A DNA stretch of 64,000 nt from Campylobacter sp. RM16189 (GCF_012978815.1 NZ_LIWR01000008.1:1-64000); one strand, 5' to 3'; positions 16,478 through 24,846 are shown, numbered from the stretch's first letter. Numbers and translations are program-made. Notes: a model not told the origin generated them from the letters alone.

Positions 16478-17825
16478 GAGTTTTATAAAAAAACATAAAG
16501 AATTTGATCTTGATATAAATCTAAATTTTATTAAAGATGAATGGTTGATTTATTGTATTTTACAAGACTATTCGTTTTGCGTAAATTATATTATAGAATC
16601 AAAACAAAAAGAAGAAAAACATTTAGAACAAAATTTGCAAAGATACCAGAGTATAAGCGATGAAGATTTTAGCGATGAAGATCTATATTCTTTGCTTGAA
16701 GATATGCAGGATAACATTAGTGATTTTAATTCAAGTCTATATGTGGCAGATAACTTAAGTAAAGATAGGTTGATTAGTCATAAAAACTACTTACTAGAGT
16801 TGTATTCCGAGCTCATAGAAAAGGAATTTATAAACATAAAACAAAATCATATAAATAAGGTTAAGAAGCTATGCGTTCAAACTGATATATCCGCTTTGAG
16901 CTCTTTGGCGTCTGAATTATTTGAGATACAACAAGAAGAAAATAGTAAAATGCATGGCGCAGGAAACAATAAAACGCTTAGCAAAAAGCAAAAATTAGTT
17001 CTTGATAAATATATAAAAATGTTAAAACAAAACGAGATAAAAACACTATGTGATATGCTTGGTAAAAATTTTAAAACAGGCAATGGAAAAACAAAGCTAA
17101 ATTATTCCAATAAGGGTAATCTGAATAAATTTGTAAAAGAGCAGATTAGCGGTGTCACTCTTGGGCATGATTTTGAGAATGCTTTACCAAGCGAACTTGC
17201 TTTGATTGATGATCCTGATTTTGGAATTTTATTTGATATAAAATTTGTTGAGAATAGACTATTTTGCTTTGAAAAACAAGGATTTGTCCATAAGGATAGT
17301 GTTGGTTTTGAATCCAATAATTACGGGAAAAGTGGCCCCATTATACTTTGTATTGATACAAGTGGAAGCATGCTTGGTGAACCTGAAAATATTTCAAAGG
17401 TCTTAGCACTTTTTATTTCAAAACTTGCTACTAAAAATAAAAGGGATGTTTTTTTAATCAATTTTGGTATTAATACCGAGTTATTAGATTTTAGTTTGCC
17501 TGCAAATTTAATAACATTAACTAATTTTTTGAGCAATAGGTTTGGTGGAGGAACAGACATAAATCCTGCTATAAAAATAGCTTGTGAGATTATAAAGTCT
17601 AATCCAAAATTTAAAAATTCAGATGTTCTTGCAATTAGCGATATGCAGTTTGAAGAGATTAATCAAATAAAGCCAAAAGGTATCAAATTTTATGGATTAG
17701 TTGTAGATTGCTATGGGAGTAATTTAAATTTAGATCCGTTTTTTGATGAATTATATCAATACGATTGTAATCAAAAGAGCATAAAAAAGATTACAAATAA
17801 GAATCGTAAATCAGCTTTAATTTAA
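16467..17825 (+). CDS. viaA: ViaA-type VWA-domain protein
   Basis: 452 aa, start overlapping the RavA-like gene by 11 nt. The N-terminal ~270 residues are helical. The VWA domain follows with an intact MIDAS: DTSGSM (D297-M302), the FGGGTDINPA threonine/acidic loop, and AISDMQF. Metal-dependent VWA domains bind partners for MoxR ATPases. The length is close to E. coli ViaA (483 aa). It ends the operon, and the convergent HEPN-motif gene starts after ~50 nt with no clear terminator hairpin. Confidence 0.82.
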   Translation: MLSKSFIKKHKEFDLDINLNFIKDEWLIYCILQDYSFCVNYIIESKQKEEKHLEQNLQRYQSISDEDFSDEDLYSLLEDMQDNISDFNSSLYVADNLSKDRLISHKNYLLELYSELIEKEFINIKQNHINKVKKLCVQTDISALSSLASELFEIQQEENSKMHGAGNNKTLSKKQKLVLDKYIKMLKQNEIKTLCDMLGKNFKTGNGKTKLNYSNKGNLNKFVKEQISGVTLGHDFENALPSELALIDDPDFGILFDIKFVENRLFCFEKQGFVHKDSVGFESNNYGKSGPIILCIDTSGSMLGEPENISKVLALFISKLATKNKRDVFLINFGINTELLDFSLPANLITLTNFLSNRFGGGTDINPAIKIACEIIKSNPKFKNSDVLAISDMQFEEINQIKPKGIKFYGLVVDCYGSNLNLDPFFDELYQYDCNQKSIKKITNKNRKSALI

Positions 17826-17874
17826 TTTGGCTATATAGATATAAAAATAATAATATAAACTTTAATTATTAAAC

Positions 17875-18972
17875 TTAACTAATCCCCTTCTTAACTTCCG
17901 CTACCGCTTTTAAAAGTTTGCTTAATATACTATCTTGACCGACTCCAATAATTTTAGCTCTCAGATTTATTACATCTGTTATTTTGGGAGCTTTGGCGTG
18001 AACAGTTTCGTTTCTAATATCTTGAAGCTCACTGATTACCTTAGGAAAGGTTTTAGTTATATAGCTTTCTAGTTTGCTGCCAGTTAGAGCTTTTTGTACT
18101 AGATAGTTTTTAAATAAAAATTTATATGTACCCAAATTTGGTTTATTGGTAAAAATATCACTTAGAGTATAGTTTATGCCTTGAACCGAGTATGATATAT
18201 CTAAAATTTTAGAATTTTTATGTGCCAGTTCTTTAAAAAGAGCCTTTGCAAACATGTAAATTTCTTGCTCCATAGTCTTTGAGTATTTGACAACTACCGA
18301 GCTAAAATCATATAGAGGATTTTGCTTATTGGCTTGATATTCAAGTTCGGCGGAGATTATATTTTCTATGGAGTCAGGATGCATTAGATTAACAAGTTTG
18401 CTTCCAAAGCTATAGTTTATAAAATTGTCTTTTATAGATAAAAACTCTTGTGACTTATAAACGTTAGTATAAAATCTTGTATCGTTATAAAAATAGTTAA
18501 TCTCTTGTTTCATATCTACTATTAAAGGATATACATAGGCATTTCCATAAATGGCATAAGTATGATTATTGAAGTTTGGAGTTGTAAAATTTGCTAAATA
18601 GTTATCCCTTATGATTTCAAAATCATTTCTGACAAGCTCTCTTATATCGCTTATAATAAACCATTTTTCTACATCAAGACCTTTTTCTTTATAATAGCTT
18701 GGAGCAATACCGCTCATGTCATCATTTGTGACTTTTATAACTTTTGCTACAAATAGGCTTGAGTAATCTGTTAAAAAGAGTTGTAAGAAGTTATTTTTAT
18801 CTGTGGATTCGTAAATTTCTTCAAGCTTATTTTTAAAGTTATGCTCCATATCTCTAAATTTGACTCTTATTTTACCAAAGGCAACTTCTTCTTTGTCAAT
18901 AAGGACTTTTAGGTGCTGCTCTATAACGTCAATTTGATAATATGGATTATAGAGTATAAGGATGTTTTTCAT
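17875..18972 (-). CDS. HEPN-motif protein (HP0729-like), candidate RNase
   Basis: 365 aa, start ATG 18972 in GGAACTTCATGA context. The N-terminus (MKNILILYNPYYQIDVIEQHLKVL) resembles a Campylobacterota family I recall as HP0729-like. The C-terminal ~150 residues are helical and end with LQDIRNETVHAK, which fits the HEPN ribonuclease motif RNx3H (Rx4H), where the Arg and His form the active site. No signal peptide. In a defence island a HEPN protein would be a candidate RNA-cutting effector; the motif alone is modest evidence. No operator copy lies directly upstream; the gene follows the interrupted zinc-ribbon gene on the same strand. Confidence 0.6.
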   Translation of the reverse strand: MKNILILYNPYYQIDVIEQHLKVLIDKEEVAFGKIRVKFRDMEHNFKNKLEEIYESTDKNNFLQLFLTDYSSLFVAKVIKVTNDDMSGIAPSYYKEKGLDVEKWFIISDIRELVRNDFEIIRDNYLANFTTPNFNNHTYAIYGNAYVYPLIVDMKQEINYFYNDTRFYTNVYKSQEFLSIKDNFINYSFGSKLVNLMHPDSIENIISAELEYQANKQNPLYDFSSVVVKYSKTMEQEIYMFAKALFKELAHKNSKILDISYSVQGINYTLSDIFTNKPNLGTYKFLFKNYLVQKALTGSKLESYITKTFPKVISELQDIRNETVHAKAPKITDVINLRAKIIGVGQDSILSKLLKAVAEVKKGIS

Positions 18973-19021
18973 GAAGTTCCTTTGTAAATTTAATGTTTTT
19001 AGTTATTGATAAAACTATATT

Positions 19022-19257
19022 CAATAATCTTTCAATAAATATTCAGGATTATTGGTAAAATTATATTTAATTTTTAATATGATTTTATCCATTTTAGTAA
19101 GTTTTCTATTCTCCAATTCCTTGCTCCCGCACTTGGGGCAGTATTCTGGAATTTGTTTCATATCTGAAAGTCTTAGACAATCGCTTTAAAATTGAATAAT
19201 CTTATAAAATCCACATTTTAAACAGCAGATTTTAAAAGTCTGTGGCTTGACTGGCAT
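19022..19257 (-). pseudogene. Zinc-ribbon gene interrupted by one in-frame stop
   Basis: A start at ATG 19257 has a strong site (AAGGAGCTAAA). The frame reads MPVKPQTFKICCLKCGFYKI, then IQF, TAA (19188-19186), and continues without frameshift through SDCLRLSDMKQIPEYCPKCG to TGA at 19024-19022. The two CxxC pairs match those of the intact 66-aa protein at 10847-11047. Alignment of the ribbons puts the TAA opposite a Lys (YPKSDV versus QF*SDC), as expected from an AAA-to-TAA change. It is either a recent nonsense pseudogene or a sequencing error. Confidence 0.65.
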
Positions 19258-19359
19258 TTTAGCTCCTTATTTGACATATATACTAACAACATCGTTTCAT
19301 ATTAGCTACTATTTTATTTTGTTGTGGCGAGATAAGAACTTAGTATTAAGCTAATCTTA
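19258..19359. other. Short spacer between broken zinc ribbon and membrane protein
   Basis: No gene seen. GTTGTGGC at about 19321-19328 partly resembles one half of the island operator (GCCACAAC on the minus strand), but the rest of the inverted repeat is absent. Confidence 0.3.
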
Positions 19360-20076
19360 TTATGCCACTTCCCTAAAAGCTCTTTTATTATAATACATTT
19401 TATATACATTAAATGTATTGGCAAAAGCCGCTATGGTTCCTTGCATACTTGCAACATTATTTAGAGTTCTTAATGATTTTACACATTCATTATTTATTTC
19501 AAATAGCTTAAATATTAGTCTTCTGTGTTCATTATTTATTGCTTTGCTATCCACAATAAAGTCTTTTGTTATTTCATCTAAGACTTTTATATTGTTCTCT
19601 ACCATAATTTCTTTTATATATCTTAGCATAATCGTTAAGTCATCAAGATCTTTAAAATATTTTAACACATCATTATTCTTTAGTATTTCTTCACTTAAAC
19701 TAGAATAGTTGTCAAATATTTGAAAGCTTTTACTCTCAAAATATCTAAATTTTAAAAGCCTATTTCTTTTTATCAAGTTATCATTAGAGTTATTATTCAA
19801 AAGATTGCATATCTTTAAAAGTCTTTTTTGCAATGTTTTTAATTCATCATAGAGCTCGTCTCTAATCATATAGAAAGCAATAATTTTATTTTTTATTTGA
19901 GCTAAATTATTCTTTGCATTATCATCTTGGAGTATTTTTTCAATAGAAGCAAAGGAGCTACTATTTATATAGTTCTCTAGCTGTGCTGTTTGAAACAATC
20001 TATTTTTACTAAAATACATCATAAGAATATATCCGATTGCTAAAATTATAACTCCATATAAAACATAAATATACAT
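19360..20076 (-). CDS. Membrane-anchored helical protein of the island regulon
   Basis: 238 aa from ATG 20076, chosen because GAAAGGAAAATA-ATG is a good ribosome site. A start at 20118 would leave only ~8 nt to operator 5. Residues 3-~20 (IYVLYGVIILAIGYILMMYF) are one membrane segment; the rest is a cytoplasmic-looking, Lys/Asn-rich helical domain with coiled-coil character (DELYDELKTLQKRLLKICNLL). It resembles the two small proteins at 11124-11752 in architecture. It is 49 nt downstream of operator 5. Function unknown. Confidence 0.65.
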   Translation of the reverse strand: MYIYVLYGVIILAIGYILMMYFSKNRLFQTAQLENYINSSSFASIEKILQDDNAKNNLAQIKNKIIAFYMIRDELYDELKTLQKRLLKICNLLNNNSNDNLIKRNRLLKFRYFESKSFQIFDNYSSLSEEILKNNDVLKYFKDLDDLTIMLRYIKEIMVENNIKVLDEITKDFIVDSKAINNEHRRLIFKLFEINNECVKSLRTLNNVASMQGTIAAFANTFNVYKMYYNKRAFREVA

Positions 20077-20125
20077 TATTTTCCTTTCTTTATATAACTT
20101 ATAATGGAAATTTAACATATTAATA

Positions 20126-20140
20126 TGACAGGTTGTGGCA
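20126..20140 (-). promoter_or_regulatory. Operator 5 of the island regulon
   Basis: Reads TGCCACAACCTGTCA toward the membrane-protein gene, 49 nt from ATG 20076. One arm differs from consensus at one base. GTTAAATTT follows at a -10-like distance. Confidence 0.7.
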
Positions 20141-20165
20141 TGAATTCACCTTATATATCATTATA

Positions 20166-20387
20166 CTATATACTATGAATTTTAGAGGCTATTTTTATAA
20201 TTAGATGTTGCTCAATTTTAAACATTTTGTATAATAAGCATACTTTTATTGATTCTTTTTTTGTGGCTTTGTTCAGTTTGTATAACTCTTGTTGAAAATC
20301 GAAAAAGAGTTTTTCAGCTTCCTTGATTTTTTGATATTTTTTAACTATAACTTTTAAACTACACTCATCTTCATAATAACATACGTG
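20166..20387 (-). pseudogene. Start-less open frame near the island end, probable remnant
   Basis: A minus-strand frame of ~73 codons is open between stops at 20388-20390 and 20166-20168. It encodes a Lys-rich helical sequence (SLKVIVKKYQKIKEAEKLFF; YKLNKATKKESIKVCLLYKM). No ATG, GTG or TTG start exists at its beginning. Likely a gene fragment left by rearrangement at the island edge; the product is not recognised. Confidence 0.3.
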
Positions 20388-20531
20388 TTAATGAGGAGCT
20401 CTTTAATTTATTACTTTTCTATTTCTAACTTTTTTATCTGTTTTAATTGTAAGCTATTGTTGATTTTTGTAAAAGTATGTTAAAATAAAAACTTGCAATA
20501 AGACTCATGGTTTTAAAATAAAAAGTAAATA

Positions 20532-20551
20532 AGGGACTAATTGAGGGACTT
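20532..20551 (+). repeat. Imperfect direct repeat AGGGACTa / AGGGACTt
   Basis: AGGGACTA (20532-20539) and AGGGACTT (20544-20551) lie 12 bp apart, about 60 bp inside the presumed attachment site. Tandem short repeats near att sites often are integrase arm-type sites; this is inference. Confidence 0.35.
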
Positions 20552-20611
20552 TTTGAAACTTAAAGTTTTAAATATCTATTTAACCGTCATTTAAATAGCA
20601 TATTCGGGTGG

Positions 20612-20624
20612 CCTCGCTCCACCA
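20612..20624 (+). other. Attachment-site scar: 3' end of ssrA (tmRNA), island right end
   Basis: CCTCGCTCCACCA equals the 3' acceptor end of Campylobacter tmRNA (…CCCCTCGCTCCACCA as I recall it). The full gene, including the TTCGATTCC T-loop, is absent upstream. A 3' fragment alone is the usual duplicate left when an integrase inserts an element into ssrA. It separates the island (left) from core genes (right). The intact ssrA should lie beyond the left edge, with the integrase next to it. Confidence 0.65.
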
Positions 20625-21077
20625 TTTAAATTTTTCTTTGTATTTAATCATCTTCTTTTTCTGGCTAATATTTTACTATTAGATTTTATCGAGTTTTGAT
20701 TTTAAAAAATTATTGTTTTTAATTACTATTGTTACAATATTTTTTCTGATTAATTTAGGAATAAATCAATAGACTTTTGTCAAATTGTATCCAACGTAAA
20801 AATACAATTTTCAAAAATAAAAGATTGTGGATATAGTGCATTCAAAACAATATGTAATACTTAAAAATACTAATAAAATATAATAATTATAGTAAGCTAT
20901 TGTCAAAAATCATTAGTTTTTAAATAATTATTTACCATATATATCTATAAAAATTTTAGAATTAATTAAAACATATATCAGTATTTTACATAACTAATCC
21001 TAATTTTATATTATATTTTAATACTCATTTTGGATATAATACATTTATTATTTATTTAAAATATAAAGGAATATTAA
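20625..21077 (+). promoter_or_regulatory. AT-rich spacer with promoter for the lipoprotein cluster
   Basis: No gene is visible in this ~450-nt gap. Near its end TTTTGGATATAAT (TATAAT at 21035-21040) is a Campylobacter-type extended -10 box, ~37 nt before ATG 21078, with AAAGGA at the ribosome site. Confidence 0.55.
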
Positions 21078-22439
21078 ATGTATCATAAACATTTGTTATC
21101 TGGTTTATTGTTGGCCCTGGTCTTTAGTGGTTGTGTGAGTCAAAAATCTGCAAATTTGAATTATGAAAAAGCAATCGAAATAGGGGTCTGCGATCAAAAT
21201 ATTATAAATGAAAAAAAGGCTTTAGTAGAAAAAAAAGATGATGTTATTTATACAGGATTAAATGCAGGTCTTATGACTAGAAACTGCGGGGATTATAATT
21301 CAAGCAACTACTTTTTTGATGCTGTCGAAGAGTCTTATAAGGTTGATGTTGATTTAGAGGATACTGGATCAAAGGTCAGTAAAACTGTTGCAGGAACAGT
21401 TTTGAGTGACACACTATTTGACTATGATGGGAGCTTATACGAGAGAATTATGGTCAATGTCTACAAGGGTCTAAATTTTATGAGCTTAAACGATTTTGAA
21501 AATGCCAGAGTTGAGTTTAATAGAGCTCTTTTAAGACAAGATAAAGCAAAAGATTATTTTGCAGCTCAAATAGAAAAGAGTAGGGATGAGATTGAAAAAG
21601 CAAAAAAAGATCCTAACTATCAACAAAATATGAAAAATGCGGAGCAGGCTAATGCTTATTACGATACATTATTCAAAGAATTTAGTGCTTCTGAAGTTTT
21701 CACAAATCCTTATGCAACCTATCTTGCTTCAGTATTTTTCTTTATGGACAAAGACTATGTAAATGCAGCTGATAAATTTAGAGAGATTGTTATAACCCAC
21801 CCTGATGATAAAAATTTTGAAGCTATTGATAAAATTTTTAAAAGTAGAGCAAATTCTGTAAAAAATAATGATGAAAACTACATATTCTTGATATATGAGG
21901 ATGGTATGGGTGTAGAAAAAGACTCTTTTAATTTAACTATTCCATTTTTAATAGATTTTCAAAGAAATCAATTTGCCTCAACTAGCATATCTTTTCCGAC
22001 TCTTAAAAAGCGTTTGCCAAGTTATGGTATGCTTAACGTAAACGGAGTGCAAACTTATGAAATTGCAAATTTTGATAACATTATAGCAACTGAGTTTAAG
22101 ACAGAACTTCCTGGTATAATTGCTCAAACTATAGCCCAAGGTATAGTAAAAACAGTTATTAATGCTGCCGTAGCAAAAAATGATCCTACCGGTGGATTCT
22201 TAAGCATAGGCGTATCATTGGTAACTGCTTATGTTACAAAGTCAGATATCAGATCTTGGACAGGTCTTCCTAAGACAGCTCAGGTAGCGGTTCTGAAAAA
22301 TGATGGTAAATTTGAGTTGAGGACTCCTGATAATGCAATACTTAAAAGCGGCGAGATAGACAAAAACAGAGATGCTATTGTTTTTGTAAGATCTTTTAAT
22401 GCACAAAGTGCACCACAAATTAAAATTATTCAAAGGTAG
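21078..22439 (+). CDS. COG3014-like lipoprotein with TPR-like repeats
   Basis: 453 aa. A lipoprotein signal peptide ends in the lipobox VFSGC (Cys about 19). The N-terminal half is helical with TPR-like units (NVYKGLNFMSLNDFENARVEFNRALLRQDKAKDYF; YLASVFFFMDKDYVNAADKFREIV). The C-terminal half is mixed, with a hydrophobic Gly-rich stretch (GIVKTVINAAVAKNDPTGGFLSIGVSLVTAYVT). It heads a cluster of five exported proteins. Probably outer-membrane-anchored in the periplasm. I connect it to the uncharacterized COG3014 group from memory; function unknown. Confidence 0.7.
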   Translation: MYHKHLLSGLLLALVFSGCVSQKSANLNYEKAIEIGVCDQNIINEKKALVEKKDDVIYTGLNAGLMTRNCGDYNSSNYFFDAVEESYKVDVDLEDTGSKVSKTVAGTVLSDTLFDYDGSLYERIMVNVYKGLNFMSLNDFENARVEFNRALLRQDKAKDYFAAQIEKSRDEIEKAKKDPNYQQNMKNAEQANAYYDTLFKEFSASEVFTNPYATYLASVFFFMDKDYVNAADKFREIVITHPDDKNFEAIDKIFKSRANSVKNNDENYIFLIYEDGMGVEKDSFNLTIPFLIDFQRNQFASTSISFPTLKKRLPSYGMLNVNGVQTYEIANFDNIIATEFKTELPGIIAQTIAQGIVKTVINAAVAKNDPTGGFLSIGVSLVTAYVTKSDIRSWTGLPKTAQVAVLKNDGKFELRTPDNAILKSGEIDKNRDAIVFVRSFNAQSAPQIKIIQR

Positions 22440-22445
22440 GACAAA

Positions 22446-22835
22446 ATGAAGAAAATTTCAATACTTTTAATCGTGATGTTTGTCTTTTTAGGCTGCGGAT
22501 CGAAAACTCAAAATATATTTTTACAATCATATGGCGGAACAAGCTTGATCCAAGCGGATGGTATCTCGGAAAATGTTATAAGAAACGTAAGAAATAGGGT
22601 TAATAACAATGGATTGTTAGAAGCGGAAATAGTGTTTTTTAGCCCCAAATCGCAAAATATTTTTTATAAACTCACTTGGTTTGATCAGAATGGCTTTGTA
22701 TTAAGAGATTCTTTGACGGATGATTATAAAACTCTTTATTTAAATAAAAATAGAGAGATTATCGTCAAATATCTTGCTTCAAATAAAGATGCAAAAACTT
22801 TTAAAATTTATATTACCAATAAGGGGACAAAATGA
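22446..22835 (+). CDS. YcfL-like (DUF1425) lipoprotein
   Basis: 129 aa. Lipoprotein signal with lipobox VFLGC (Cys about 17). The mature part is a small beta-rich domain (LLEAEIVFFSPKSQNIFYKLTWFDQNGFVL), the pattern of the DUF1425/YcfL family. In enterobacteria ycfL is next to lpoB; here an LpoB-like gene follows with a 4-nt ATGA overlap, which supports the assignment. It lies 6 nt after the preceding gene. Confidence 0.7.
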   Translation: MKKISILLIVMFVFLGCGSKTQNIFLQSYGGTSLIQADGISENVIRNVRNRVNNNGLLEAEIVFFSPKSQNIFYKLTWFDQNGFVLRDSLTDDYKTLYLNKNREIIVKYLASNKDAKTFKIYITNKGTK

Positions 22836-23458
22836 AAAGTAAAATTTTAACAACAGCAGTTTTGGCTGCATTTTTAATAACGGGTTGTGCTACTAATCAG
22901 CCAGTTTATACTGACGGTAAGGCTACTCAGGTTAAAAAAGGTGATGCGCTTACATTAGGACTAGATAGAGAGGACTTTGAAGTGGCTGCCGAAACTATGA
23001 TACAAAGCCTGCTTGGTGATCCTGCATTTGTAAATTTGCAGCCTGGTGTTAGAAAAGTGGTGGCCATGGGTAGAGTCGTAAATGATACAGCACTTAGAAT
23101 AGATACTGAAAAATTAACAGCCAAGATAACTCAAGCAATGCGCAGAAGCGGTAAATTTGTACTTACATCAGCAGTTGCGGCTGGCGGCGCACTTGATTCT
23201 ATGAGTCATGATGTTAGAGAGTTGAGAAAAGATGATGAATTTAATCAAAAAACTATTGCCAAAAAAGGCGCTTTAGTGGCTCCTGATTTCTCTTTGGCAG
23301 GTAAAATTCGTCAAGATAATGTAAAGCTTAGCAATGGAAAAACACAGGTTGAGTATTTCTTTTTGTTAAGGCTTACAGATCTTAACTCAGGTCTTGTTCA
23401 CTGGGAAGATGAAAAAACAATAGACAAAACAGGCTCTAGTAAGTCTGTTACATGGTAA
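22832..23458 (+). CDS. LpoB-like outer-membrane lipoprotein
   Basis: 208 aa. Signal peptide with lipobox LITGC (Cys about 19). The mature domain (ATQVKKGDALTLGLDREDFEVAAETMIQSLL ... VVAMGRVVNDTALRIDTEKL) matches the LpoB/TolB-N-like fold, which in E. coli activates the peptidoglycan synthase PBP1b. In Campylobacterota the partner is not established, so it may act in the exported cluster here rather than on PBP1b. Translationally coupled to the YcfL-like gene. Confidence 0.75.
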   Translation: MKSKILTTAVLAAFLITGCATNQPVYTDGKATQVKKGDALTLGLDREDFEVAAETMIQSLLGDPAFVNLQPGVRKVVAMGRVVNDTALRIDTEKLTAKITQAMRRSGKFVLTSAVAAGGALDSMSHDVRELRKDDEFNQKTIAKKGALVAPDFSLAGKIRQDNVKLSNGKTQVEYFFLLRLTDLNSGLVHWEDEKTIDKTGSSKSVTW

Positions 23459-23505
23459 TTTGAAGTTCAAATTTTATTTTACCTTTTAAATTTTGGAGAA
23501 TTAGA

Positions 23506-24837
23506 ATGAATAAAAAGTTGTTTTTATGCGCTTTGGCTTTAATCAGCACTATGTATGCTAATGAAGCAGAGCAAGATATATCTCAGGCTGATGTGGATAG
23601 TCAAAATAATATATCACAATATACAGGGCAAAAAGACTTTAAAACTGTTGAAGATTTTTTTGATGAATTTGCTAATGAAAACAATATAAATTATGGTGAA
23701 ACATTAAACGGTAGAACTTTTTACATCAGCAAAGCTGCCGCTATAGCGAAAGAGACAGATGCTGATTTTGCAAAAGCCTTGCAAAATGCTTATGAAAAGG
23801 CAATATTAAATCTTCAAGGCGAGTTTGTAAAAGATGTATATGGAAGAATTAGTGTAGAAAAGATAAATTCGTATAATCAAGATAATTCAACAAACGCTCA
23901 AGTTTTTGAGCCTACACAAAAAGGCGGTATCATATCTCAAATTTTTGATAAAATAGGACAATTAGCCGGCGCCTCATTAGACAAAGCATTAATGGATTTG
24001 GGTATAAATCCTGAAGGCTTAACGGAAGAGAAAAAGAAAGTTTTATTCAAAGAGAAATTTGTGTCAAAGCAGATAACTACAGCCTTGGGAAGAATGTCCG
24101 GACTTGTCCCCGTTAAAACATTTGTTTCAAGAACCGGTAGTGGAAATTATGAAGTGGGCGTAATAGGTGTAGTTAGTGATAAAACTAGACAAATTGCTAG
24201 AGATATGCAGTTTAGGAGAAAACCTAATATAAAAGGAAATGGTAAAAATATCAAAGAGCTATTACCAGATAATGATAAGGGCTACTTAAACGAATATGGA
24301 ATGCGCTTAGTTTATAACGAAAAAGGAGAGCCTGTAATATTAAGCTACGGCAACTGGGGCTTTTTACCAACTTCTAATGATTCTTATATGCTTGATAGAA
24401 TGCATCAAATGGCACAAGATGCAGCATCCCAAAAGGCTGATGCGGCTATTATCGAGTTTATAAATACAATTATATCTTTTAACCGTGAGCAAGAGACAGG
24501 GGAGGAAGTCGAAAGAGCTATAAAACAAACTATAGATCTATATTCCGGGCAAACGCAAGAGGTGGAATCAAGTCCTAAAGAGATAGTTGATAAGGTAATG
24601 CAATCTATAAAATCTAAGGCAAGCGGTAATCTTAGAGGAATTAGAACTCTTAAGAGATGGTCTTATAAGGATGAAAATGGGATTCAAAGAGTTGGTGTTG
24701 TGAGAGTTTATTCTTATTCTAACTATGAGAATGCCACTAAGTCAATAGCTCCTATTGGTCAAAATTCTAAAAAATCAAGCAGTTCAAAAAAAGAAACTAG
24801 AGAATCTAAGACGGTCAATAGTATTGACGATTTTTAA
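23506..24837 (+). CDS. Exported protein of the LpoB/CsgG cluster, unknown function
   Basis: 443 aa, AATTTTGGAGAA ribosome site. An N-terminal signal peptide (MNKKLFLCALALISTMYANE) has no Cys at the cleavage point, so it is probably a soluble periplasmic protein. The mature part has a segment related in style to LpoB/CsgG-cluster proteins (TFYISKAAAIAKETDADFAKALQNAYEKAILNLQGEF), a Gly-rich middle, and a basic Ser-rich C-terminus (SKKSSSSKKETRESK). Family not recognised with confidence. It lies between LpoB-like and CsgG-like genes, in the same direction. Confidence 0.65.
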   Translation: MNKKLFLCALALISTMYANEAEQDISQADVDSQNNISQYTGQKDFKTVEDFFDEFANENNINYGETLNGRTFYISKAAAIAKETDADFAKALQNAYEKAILNLQGEFVKDVYGRISVEKINSYNQDNSTNAQVFEPTQKGGIISQIFDKIGQLAGASLDKALMDLGINPEGLTEEKKKVLFKEKFVSKQITTALGRMSGLVPVKTFVSRTGSGNYEVGVIGVVSDKTRQIARDMQFRRKPNIKGNGKNIKELLPDNDKGYLNEYGMRLVYNEKGEPVILSYGNWGFLPTSNDSYMLDRMHQMAQDAASQKADAAIIEFINTIISFNREQETGEEVERAIKQTIDLYSGQTQEVESSPKEIVDKVMQSIKSKASGNLRGIRTLKRWSYKDENGIQRVGVVRVYSYSNYENATKSIAPIGQNSKKSSSSKKETRESKTVNSIDDF

Positions 24838-24846
24838 GGATAAAAT

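Noticed and set aside
19321..19328. Sixth operator half-site (GTTGTGGC)
   Set aside because: Only one partial arm matches; the second arm TGACA/TGTCA is missing.
20606..20624. A tRNA or full tmRNA gene
   Set aside because: Only the 3' acceptor end is present; there is no T-loop or cloverleaf and no tag reading frame upstream.
1..20624. An integrase or transposase within the island
   Set aside because: None of the proteins shows a tyrosine recombinase, serine recombinase or DDE motif; the integrase must be outside the window.
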